A stretch of DNA of 26,134 nucleotides from a virus: positions 1-26,134 of IMG/VR virus record IMGVR_UViG_3300027861_000176; one strand, 5' to 3'. Shown here piece by piece: positions 1 through 6,152 of this stretch. The position numbers and the translations under genes are program-made. The notes beneath the pieces were generated by a model. It saw nothing but the letters and a program-made list of their open reading frames with translations. It had not been told where the DNA came from and searched no databases. Numbering within the stretch: position 1 is the first letter of the stretch; each line of letters starts with the position of its first letter.

Positions 1-181
1 GGTAACACCTGCTCAAACACCATTTGTAGCATCTCCTGCATTAGATGCAAATGTTACAAATAGCGACAGTAGCTACAATCAAGCAGTTGCATCTGGTGCA
101 ACATTAACTCTTCCTGACATTAATAATATTGACAGTGATGGATCAGTTGTGGTAACACCTGCTCAAACACCATTTGTAGCA
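1..181 (+). repeat. Direct repeat pair inside the fibre gene (31 bp, 150-bp period)
   Basis: Bases 1-31 and 151-181 are identical. The 150-bp spacing is a whole number of codons, so the unit encodes a repeating fibre-shaft module ending in VTPAQTPFVA. The copy at base 1 is at the window edge, so more repeats may lie upstream. Confidence 0.9.
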
Positions 182-787
182 ACTGCTTGTGGACCAGCTG
201 CTTCTGTTGGGGCAACTTTAATGAAGACTGGACAGTTAGTATCTTATGCGACTGGAGACGATGGAGGACTTCAATCTGGTAGAGCAGTAGACTTTTTCAC
301 TCTTGCAAGTAATAATCCTTTCGGTACAAATTCAAGATTTACAGACTATTTAGGAGGTCAATCGTATAGTATAGGAGTTCTAATTGATTGGTCTACTTAT
401 GATGGGAATACTGTACTAGGGTATAGTGGCGGAACTGGAATAAACTCATTCATCACTTGGGCTGATGCCATAACCTTAGCTAACAATCACTCAGAAGGAA
501 CTTTTACAAGTGGATGGAGATTACCAAATCTTAGAGAGTTTGTAAATGTTTGTAATTACAATCTTAATCCACCATTAGCTTATTCAGTTTGGTTTAATGG
601 TTCTTTTGGTGGTGTTTGGGCTAGGGGTGCAATGTGGACATCAACAACAACTCCACAATTTACTGGAGCAGCATTAAGGGCTAGAACAGACCAAGGGATT
701 TTTGATAGACAAACTAAAACAAACACATCAGCAAAAGATGGATTTGCAGTAAGAACATTCACAGTAAACGGAACAATATTAACATAA
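2..787 (+). CDS. Tail fibre / adhesin, 5'-truncated, with C-terminal DUF1566-like domain
   Basis: The reading frame is open from base 2, so the gene begins outside the window; 261 residues are visible. The first ~60 residues are low-complexity, beta-rich fibre sequence (V, T, S, D, N). The decapeptide VTPAQTPFVA occurs twice, 50 residues apart. From about residue 95 the sequence fits the DUF1566 (Lcl C-terminal) family: WADAI (~153), the hallmark GWRLPN (~171-176), MWTSTT (~211-216) and a terminal VRTF. Such domains have a lectin-like fold and are common at the tips of phage fibres and bacterial adhesins, so receptor binding at the distal tail is the inferred role. The GTG at 149 is an internal valine codon and not a likely start. 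Family call fairly sure; ligand unknown. Confidence 0.75.
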   Translation, partial: VTPAQTPFVASPALDANVTNSDSSYNQAVASGATLTLPDINNIDSDGSVVVTPAQTPFVATACGPAASVGATLMKTGQLVSYATGDDGGLQSGRAVDFFTLASNNPFGTNSRFTDYLGGQSYSIGVLIDWSTYDGNTVLGYSGGTGINSFITWADAITLANNHSEGTFTSGWRLPNLREFVNVCNYNLNPPLAYSVWFNGSFGGVWARGAMWTSTTTPQFTGAALRARTDQGIFDRQTKTNTSAKDGFAVRTFTVNGTILT

Positions 788-804
788 TTTAAAAAAAAAT
801 AAAA

Positions 805-1050
805 ATGGCAACATACAAATTCCCACAATTCAACACTGAAATAGTTAATCCAACTGTTACTGTTAGTGATGCTGATATTAAGGTAAACGCACCCGGTATG
901 AGTATATCACTATCCGTAACTCTTGAAACTACAAACAGCAAACTCTACGGAGTAGAGTTGACAGACATTCCTGCTGATAACCTTTGCTATGAAGGAGAGG
1001 CAAACTTAATGTCTAAAGCAATGGAAGGATTGCAACAGTACGAAGTATAA
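805..1050 (+). CDS. Small phage protein of unknown function (81 aa)
   Basis: An 81-residue protein starts after an A-rich leader 17 nt behind the fibre stop. It looks like a single small beta-rich domain (alternating hydrophobic strands around TVTVSDADIKV and ISLSVTLET) with a short helical tail (NLMSKAMEGLQQY). There is no signal peptide or membrane segment, and one cysteine. I do not recognise the family. Its position between two adhesin genes suggests a virion or fibre-assembly accessory protein, but this is inference from context only. Confidence 0.7.
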   Translation: MATYKFPQFNTEIVNPTVTVSDADIKVNAPGMSISLSVTLETTNSKLYGVELTDIPADNLCYEGEANLMSKAMEGLQQYEV

Positions 1051-1074
1051 TAAAATAAATAAAATCAAATCAAA

Positions 1075-1305
1075 ATGAAAAAGGTAACGAAAGAAGAGTT
1101 AGGATCAATTGAGTCAATGTTAACTACATTCAACAACTTGAAGATGCAGTTAGGTGATGCTGTGCTATCACAGAACACAATAGTAGCAAAGATTGATTCG
1201 TTAAAAGAAGAGTACTCTGAACTAGAAAAGGTACTCGCAAATAAGTACGGTAAGGATTCAAGGATTGATGTTCAAACCGGTGAGATAAAAGAAAAAGAAA
1301 AATAA
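1075..1305 (+). CDS. Small coiled-coil protein (76 aa)
   Basis: A 76-residue, almost entirely helical, charged protein with an A-rich ribosome-binding region (aaatcaaatcaaaatg). Heptad-like spacing of L, I, M and V runs from residue ~8 to ~58 (LGSIESMLTTFNNLKMQLGD, then IDSLKEEYSELEKVL), followed by a polar Lys/Glu-rich tail. It probably oligomerises as a coiled coil. Function is unrecognised; its place in the fibre cluster would suit a fibre chaperone or trimerisation helper, but nothing in the sequence proves it. Confidence 0.7.
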   Translation: MKKVTKEELGSIESMLTTFNNLKMQLGDAVLSQNTIVAKIDSLKEEYSELEKVLANKYGKDSRIDVQTGEIKEKEK

Positions 1306-1323
1306 AAACAAAAAGACAAAGCA

Positions 1324-2598
1324 ATGAAGATAAATTTATATCAGACAGACTCAACACCTTCACTTACTGATAAGGTTATAGGGACGGATGTTTCGGATAA
1401 CAATATCACGAAGAATTATATGTTAGGAGATGTAAAGACTATCTTCGATCAGAACTTACAATCTGTACTAGATACTGGAAATACTTCTACTACAGCGATG
1501 AATGTTACTGCTAGTGCATTCAGTACCATAACAAATCTTTACACTGGAACACTAGACGTTGCTACATCTCTTATCGTAGACGGAACGTTTGTAGATTCAG
1601 TAGGTGTGACAAACGATGGTACTAAAGTTCTCGGTTCAACGGCTACAGGAAGTCCTTTATGGGTTACTGACAGTGATTCACAAAACTTACAATCAGTATT
1701 GGACTTTGGTAATACTTCTACAACAGAGATGACTATTAATTCAGCATCTTATAGTAGTATAGAACTTTTAGGCGTACGAAGGTTTAATTATTCACAAGAG
1801 TTTACGGCTAATGGTGTGTTTATTGATTCAGTAGGCGTAACAAATGACGGCACTAAGGTATTAGGTTCAGACGCTACGGGTAATCCACTATGGGTTGCTG
1901 ATAGCGATAATCAGAATCTACAGTCAGTATTGGACTTTGGTAATGTTTCTACTACAAAAATAAATATTACCTCAACTGCACAAAGTAATATATCCAACCT
2001 AATATCACCAGAATTAACCCTTAGTGGTTTGGTATATGATTCAGTGCCTAGCCTTGGGGATGGAACTAAGTTCTTAGGAACAGACGCATCTGGTAATGCT
2101 TTATGGAAAAATATTACTTTTTCTCCTTCATTAACTGAGGTTCTTAATACAGGTCAGTATTCTGCTCAGGAGCCAGGATTAGGAATATTTAATGCTATTC
2201 AAGTGAAGTTTGGTAACGCTACGGGTACGGCTTCTGATCCTGTTATGATGGATGCACTTGGAAGTATAACGTTTAACCAAACAGGAACTTACTACATAAA
2301 TGCTTATGCGTCTGTTGATAGACTAGGTTCTAACGGTGGAGTAGCTATTTTCTTGTATAGATTATTATTAGACGGAGTTCAGGTTGGGTATCCAGTAGCT
2401 TTGGAACTTGATAGAACAAACATTAGTATCCCTGAGATTCAAGCTTTCCCATTGACTATTACTACTGCAGGTACTGTATTGACATACGAAATAGCAAGAG
2501 AGGGAACTGTTAACGCAGGTGGCTTGTATCCATACTTTACAAATACAAGTTGGGGTAACTCTCCGTCAGCAGCTATTACGATAAGTAAGCTAGGATAA
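1324..2598 (+). CDS. Tail fibre with three shaft repeats and C-terminal C1q-like receptor-binding domain
   Basis: A 424-residue fibre protein. Residues 1-42 form a short N-terminal segment that may anchor it to the virion. Three tandem shaft repeats follow, starting with QNLQSVLD-x-GN at residues 43, 120 and 197 (77, 77 and ~70 residues). Each carries a second signature DGTK-V/F-LG-x-AxGxxLW, a pattern common in fibres of Bacteroidota phages. Residues ~266-424 look like a jelly roll of the C1q/TNF type: alternating strands around ITFNQTGTYYINAYASV and AIFLYRLLLDGVQVG, ending in AAITISKLG. That domain is the probable receptor-binding tip. No catalytic motif is seen. Overall fold fairly certain; host ligand unknown. 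Confidence 0.8.
   Translation: MKINLYQTDSTPSLTDKVIGTDVSDNNITKNYMLGDVKTIFDQNLQSVLDTGNTSTTAMNVTASAFSTITNLYTGTLDVATSLIVDGTFVDSVGVTNDGTKVLGSTATGSPLWVTDSDSQNLQSVLDFGNTSTTEMTINSASYSSIELLGVRRFNYSQEFTANGVFIDSVGVTNDGTKVLGSDATGNPLWVADSDNQNLQSVLDFGNVSTTKINITSTAQSNISNLISPELTLSGLVYDSVPSLGDGTKFLGTDASGNALWKNITFSPSLTEVLNTGQYSAQEPGLGIFNAIQVKFGNATGTASDPVMMDALGSITFNQTGTYYINAYASVDRLGSNGGVAIFLYRLLLDGVQVGYPVALELDRTNISIPEIQAFPLTITTAGTVLTYEIAREGTVNAGGLYPYFTNTSWGNSPSAAITISKLG
1450..2121 (+). repeat. Three in-frame shaft repeats (~231 bp unit) in fibre gene
   Basis: Units start at 1450, 1681 and 1912. The first two are exactly 231 bp (77 codons) and the third is slightly shorter. The repeat edges (cag/caa-aac-tta-caa-tca/tct-gta) and the DGTK segment are well conserved, while the middle of each unit is divergent. 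This suggests old duplications with diversification of the loop or strand region. Confidence 0.85.
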
Positions 2599-2609
2599 AA
2601 TAAAATAAA

Positions 2610-2837
2610 ATGGACATAAGAAAGATATCTGTAGGTCCCGACTACAAGTCGGGGGCTATGCATTATTTGGTAGGGCAATCTGTCTTAAATGGTAGTTATT
2701 CAATTCATTTGATTAAATTCGAGGAAGTAAAGAAATCATTTCTAATTTATATAGAGAATGACGAAGGTATAATGCTATGGAAGGAGTTCACGAGTACTAT
2801 GCCAGTATCTATAGAGTACAACATTAATTTTTTATAG
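2610..2837 (+). CDS. Small conserved phage protein (75 aa), unknown function
   Basis: A 75-residue protein whose start follows an A-rich tract (aaaataaaataaaatg). It reads as one compact alpha/beta domain: a GPDYKSGAMHYLVGQ block at residues 9-23, then strands SYSIHLIKFEE, SFLIYIENDEG and a closing PVSIEYNI. From memory, proteins with this GPDYK..MHY..GQ and late 'PVSIEYNI' layout are frequent near the terminase in crAss-like and marine Bacteroidota phages, without an assigned function. Its stop (tag) abuts the next start directly, so the two are probably translationally coupled. Confidence 0.75.
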   Translation: MDIRKISVGPDYKSGAMHYLVGQSVLNGSYSIHLIKFEEVKKSFLIYIENDEGIMLWKEFTSTMPVSIEYNINFL

Positions 2838-3020
2838 ATGACCGATAATGAAAGAGCAGCCTTTGAAAAGCAGGTTGCAGACTTAGAATTTAAGATGTCT
2901 AAGACAGAAGACTTTGGTGAGAAGATTGAATTAGCTGACCAGGTCCACAACATAAAAATGAAATTAAATGGAGTCAAACCAACTGATTCACATATAGACT
3001 GTATTGGTTGTGGCTCATAA
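2838..3020 (+). CDS. Small helical protein with C-terminal CxxC tail (60 aa)
   Basis: The ATG touches the preceding stop with no gap. Residues 1-45 form one charged, probably coiled-coil helix (FEKQVADLEFKMSKTEDFGE, IELADQVHNIKMKL). The protein ends in a short tail with a CxxC pair (CIGCGS) and no other cysteines. A single CxxC at the extreme C-terminus could bind metal only in an oligomer or with a partner, or form a disulphide. Function is unknown. I recall similar tiny proteins with a terminal xCxGCGS in related phages, but cannot check this. Confidence 0.7.
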   Translation: MTDNERAAFEKQVADLEFKMSKTEDFGEKIELADQVHNIKMKLNGVKPTDSHIDCIGCGS

Positions 3021-3028
3021 ATTAAATT

Positions 3029-3592
3029 ATGAAATCACCATTTTCGTTTATAGCAAAGCCTGTAAAGGGTAGAAGGTATAACAACACAAAAGAGATTGCA
3101 GGATTGGATATAATCACTAGCACATCTCAGGAAGACTTTAAGTTCTCTAACAGAGAAGCTGAGGTAGTAGAGACACCACTGGGGTATAAAGGACCTATAA
3201 GGGTTGGAGACGTACTCCTAGTTCATCACAATGTATTTAAGTATTACTATGATATGAAGGGCAAGCAAAGAAGCGGTAAGAGTTTCTTTAAGGATGACTT
3301 GTTCTTTATAGATGAGGAACAGTACTATATGTATAAGAGAGATGGGCAGTGGACACCAGTAAAGAGATACTGCTTCGTTGAGCCTGTTGACGTAGAAGAC
3401 TCCTATATATTTAAACCACTTAGCGAGGAGCCATTGGTTGGCAAGATGAAGTATGCGAATAGCTACCTACTTAGCGAGGGAGTAAAGAATGGAGATAGAA
3501 TTACGTTTCAACCGGACAGTGAGTATGAGTTCACAGTTGATGGGGAAAAACTTTACAGGATGTTTGATCATCAAATAACTATGGTTTTATGA
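3029..3592 (+). CDS. GroES-like co-chaperonin, apparently two tandem barrels (187 aa)
   Basis: The sequence can be laid on the Cpn10/GroES fold. The first barrel covers residues ~4-110: FIAKPVKG, a flexible stretch with GLDIIT (25-30) where GroES carries its mobile loop, AEVVETP (44-50), VGDVLLVHH (59-67) and FKDDLFFID (87-95). The second covers ~112-187: CFVEPV, VGKMKYA, GVKNGDRITF, then EFTVDGEKLYRMFDHQITMV, which mirrors the Cpn10 C-terminus (DGEEYLILRESDILAV). A single GroES is ~97 residues, so 187 fits two domains. The known precedent is T4 gp31, which works with host GroEL to fold the capsid protein. Its position upstream of packaging and head genes fits that role. Fold call is motif-based; function is inferred. 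Confidence 0.6.
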   Translation: MKSPFSFIAKPVKGRRYNNTKEIAGLDIITSTSQEDFKFSNREAEVVETPLGYKGPIRVGDVLLVHHNVFKYYYDMKGKQRSGKSFFKDDLFFIDEEQYYMYKRDGQWTPVKRYCFVEPVDVEDSYIFKPLSEEPLVGKMKYANSYLLSEGVKNGDRITFQPDSEYEFTVDGEKLYRMFDHQITMVL

Positions 3593-3756
3593 ATAAATTT
3601 TTATATTGGGATGACGAGTGGGACGAACAGGATGTTCCAATAAGAAAGCAAAAAAGAATTAAGGATGAAATCAAAAGAGATAAAGTTAAGAATAATAGAA
3701 GCCGGGGAGAGAGCAGTGGAGCAACTCATAAAGGTAGCGAAGGAGGATATCATTAA
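3589..3756 (+). CDS. Possible small ORF overlapping both neighbours (55 aa)
   Basis: An ATG overlaps the tga stop of the GroES-like gene (atga), and the frame runs 55 codons to taa. It fills the otherwise empty 72-nt gap and then overlaps the next gene by 92 nt in another frame. The N-terminal half (MNKFLYWDDEWDEQDVPIRK) is acidic and aromatic; the middle is very basic (KQKRIKDEIKRDKVKNNR); the tail is G/S-rich. The stop-start coupling and gap filling favour a real gene. The long overlap and low-complexity tail argue for caution. Function unknown. Confidence 0.45.
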   Translation: MNKFLYWDDEWDEQDVPIRKQKRIKDEIKRDKVKNNRSRGESSGATHKGSEGGYH

Positions 3757-3946
3757 GCACGACCCTGAGGATGATATATCTGCGGATAGATTAAAGAATG
3801 CAGCAGCAACTAAGAAGCTTGCAATCTTTGATGCCTTCGAGATACTTAACAGGATAGAAGCAGAGAAAGAGGCGATTGAATCATTGGAGAAGGGAACAAA
3901 TAAAACTAATACAAAACAAGGTTTTGCAGAAAGACGGTCTAAGTGA
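3665..3946 (+). CDS. Putative terminase small subunit-like protein (93 aa)
   Basis: A 93-residue, highly helical, charged protein immediately before and overlapping TerL. ATG 3665 is the only start, because taa at 3659 closes the frame upstream. The core (ERAVEQLIKVAKEDI, then ISADRLKNAAATKKLAIFDA and FEILNRIEAEKEAIE) reads as three helices ending in a coiled-coil-like segment, with a Lys-rich C-terminal tail. TerS proteins are small helical ring-forming DNA-binding proteins encoded just before TerL, so position, size and composition fit. I see no clear helix-turn-helix, so this assignment rests mostly on context. Confidence 0.5.
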   Translation: MKSKEIKLRIIEAGERAVEQLIKVAKEDIIKHDPEDDISADRLKNAAATKKLAIFDAFEILNRIEAEKEAIESLEKGTNKTNTKQGFAERRSK

Positions 3947-6152
3947 GTTATACAGAGTCCTTGAGGGTGTAGTACCAAAGGGTGTGTTAAAGTCTAAGAA
4001 TAAGGCTAAAACTTGGCAATACGGATATAATTCTAAGTATGATATAATTGTTATATCTAAGACAGGTCAGATAGGTGAGATTATAGAGATTAAGGGATTG
4101 CCAATTGCCCTACCATTAGAGCCAAAAGAATGCATTAAAAGAAGTAGTAAGGAGGAAGAGCAGTACTGGGAGAGAAATGAAATACCTAAAGAGTTAAGTA
4201 AGATACAGTCCATCTTTCAGTGGAACGAGCAACCATCAGAGTTTAAGGATAGATGGGTTGACTATATTGAATCAGAGTTTGACAAGAGAGAGTCTGGTGT
4301 TTGGTTTATGTCTAATGGCATACCAACATACATAACGGGTTCACACTATATGTATCTTCAGTGGACATCAATTGACGTTGGATACCCTGACTTCAGGGAG
4401 GCGAATAGACTTCTGTATATACATTGGGAGGCTTGCAAGGCAGACAAGAGAAGCTTTGGTCAGGACTACTTAAAGATAAGACGTTCAGGTTTCTCGTTTA
4501 TGAGTTCATCTGAGTGTGTGAACACAGGTACGTTAGCTAAGGATGCAAGGGTTGGCATACTGTCAAAGACAGGTTCCGATGCAAAGAAGATGTTTACCGA
4601 TAAGGTTGTTCCAATAAATAGTAGGCTCCCATTTTTCTTCAAGCCTATTATGGATGGTATGGATAAGCCTAAGACTGAACTTGCGTTTAGGATACCTGCT
4701 GCAAAGATTACCAAGAAGAATATGTACGATACTACCAACGAAGAGTTGTTCGGTTTGGATACTACTATAGATTGGAAGAACACAGATGACAACTCGTATG
4801 ATGGTGAGAAGCTATTACTTTTAGTACACGATGAAAGCGGTAAGTGGATAAAGCCAAATAATATACTTAACAACTGGAGGGTTACTAAGACCTGTCTAAG
4901 ATTGGGTAGTAAGATTATCGGTAAGTGTATGATGGGTTCCACATCCAACGCACTTGAGAAGGGTGGTGGTAACTTTAAGAAGTTGTACTACGACTCGGAC
5001 GTAACGAAGAGGAATAGTAACGGTCAGACCAAGAGTGGTCTATACAACCTATTTATTCCTATGGAGTGGAATATGGAAGGTTTCATTGACAGGTATGGTA
5101 TGCCTGTATTCAGAACTCCTGAGAAGCCTGTACTTGGAATAGACGGGGAAATGATACACCAAGGTGCTATTGACTATTGGGAGGGTGAGGTCGAGTCTTT
5201 GAAGAATGACTCTGACGCACTCAATGAATTTTACAGACAGTTCCCTAGGACTGAATCACACGCATTTAGGGATGAGAGTAAGGAATCTATATTCAATCTT
5301 ACAAAGATATATCAGCAGGTTGACTACAACGACTCATTGATAATGGACCACCACGTAACTCGTGGATCACTAAGTTGGAAGAATGGAATCAAGGACACTG
5401 AGGTTATATTCTCACCAAACAACAAGGGAAGGTTCTACGTTTCGTGGACACCTAACAAGCAACTTCAGAATAGGGTTATAACAAAGAACGGTCTTAAGCA
5501 TCCGGGCAACGATGACATAGGAGCATTTGGATGTGATAGCTATGACATATCAGGTGTTGTTGGTGGAGGCGGTTCGAATGGTGCGCTACACGGTAAGACT
5601 ATGTTTACTATGAAGGAAGCACCAAGCGATCAGTTCTTCCTGGAGTATATAGCTAGACCTCAGACTGCTGAGTTATTCTTCGAGGATGTACTTATGGCTT
5701 GTGTATTTTATGGTATGCCAATACTTATTGAGAACAACAAGCCAAGATTGCTATACCACTTCAAGAACAGGGGGTATAGGAAGTTCTGTATGAACAGACC
5801 AGACAAACATTACACAAAGTTATCTAAGACAGAGAAGGAGTTGGGTGGAATACCAAACTCTAGTGAAGCTGTTAAGCAGGCTCACGCTTCTGCAATAGAG
5901 TCACATATAGAATCCAACATAGGATTGTTGGAGAATGGTGATATGGGAGATATGCCTTTTGTTAGAACGTTAGAGGATTGGGCTAAGTTTGATATATCAA
6001 ACAGAACAAAGTACGATGCCTCTATTAGTTCGGGATTAGCAATTATGGCAACGCAAAGGCATCTTTATCAGACTGAGAAAAAAGTTTCAAAAATAAAGAT
6101 TAACTTTGCAAGGTATAGTAATAAAGGAAAATATAGCGAAATTATTAGATGA
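3876..6152 (+). CDS. terL: Terminase large subunit (DNA-packaging ATPase/nuclease)
   Basis: TerL (758 aa) drives genome translocation into the prohead and cuts concatemers. ATPase domain: P-loop KIRRSGFS at residues 200-207, Walker B LLLLVHDE at 313-320, coupling motif MMGSTS ~352-357. The nuclease (RNase H-like) domain has a first acidic cluster FGCDSYD (D554), a second acidic residue in ILIENNK (E619), and a C-terminal acidic D714 in KYDASISSGLA. The P-loop lacks the usual GK(S/T) lysine; it matches the lambda gpA pattern KxxRxG(Y/F)S, with the lysine at the front. ATG 3876 overlaps TerS by 71 nt; TTG 3924 (23-nt overlap) is an alternative start. By my count only 2 of about 36 Arg codons are CGN. 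Identification is firm. Confidence 0.95.
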   Translation: MNHWRREQIKLIQNKVLQKDGLSELYRVLEGVVPKGVLKSKNKAKTWQYGYNSKYDIIVISKTGQIGEIIEIKGLPIALPLEPKECIKRSSKEEEQYWERNEIPKELSKIQSIFQWNEQPSEFKDRWVDYIESEFDKRESGVWFMSNGIPTYITGSHYMYLQWTSIDVGYPDFREANRLLYIHWEACKADKRSFGQDYLKIRRSGFSFMSSSECVNTGTLAKDARVGILSKTGSDAKKMFTDKVVPINSRLPFFFKPIMDGMDKPKTELAFRIPAAKITKKNMYDTTNEELFGLDTTIDWKNTDDNSYDGEKLLLLVHDESGKWIKPNNILNNWRVTKTCLRLGSKIIGKCMMGSTSNALEKGGGNFKKLYYDSDVTKRNSNGQTKSGLYNLFIPMEWNMEGFIDRYGMPVFRTPEKPVLGIDGEMIHQGAIDYWEGEVESLKNDSDALNEFYRQFPRTESHAFRDESKESIFNLTKIYQQVDYNDSLIMDHHVTRGSLSWKNGIKDTEVIFSPNNKGRFYVSWTPNKQLQNRVITKNGLKHPGNDDIGAFGCDSYDISGVVGGGGSNGALHGKTMFTMKEAPSDQFFLEYIARPQTAELFFEDVLMACVFYGMPILIENNKPRLLYHFKNRGYRKFCMNRPDKHYTKLSKTEKELGGIPNSSEAVKQAHASAIESHIESNIGLLENGDMGDMPFVRTLEDWAKFDISNRTKYDASISSGLAIMATQRHLYQTEKKVSKIKINFARYSNKGKYSEIIR

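Noticed and set aside
149-151. GTG as a true start of the first fibre gene
   Set aside because: The frame is open back to base 2 and the upstream translation carries the same VTPAQTPFVA repeat, so GTG is an internal valine in a truncated gene.
600-787. Variable region of a diversity-generating retroelement in the DUF1566-like C-terminus
   Set aside because: There is no reverse transcriptase, template repeat or near-copy of this segment in the window, and the tail is not enriched in AAY codons at exposed positions.
2637-2653. GC-rich hairpin cccgac-tacaa-gtcggg at the start of the 75-aa gene
   Set aside because: It is a 6-bp stem without a T tract and falls inside codons for a conserved-looking GPDYKSG block, so coding constraint explains it well enough.
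4466-4948. 160-codon minus-strand ORF within terL (and the many other minus-strand ORFs)
   Set aside because: All minus-strand ORFs overlap strong + strand genes, lack A-rich leaders and give Ser/Leu/Ile-rich translations typical of antisense shadows. I found none worth keeping.
6102-6109. TAACTTTG promoter-like box near the end of terL
   Set aside because: It lies inside coding sequence and such an 8-mer pattern is expected by chance every few kb in AT-rich DNA. There is no other support for a promoter.
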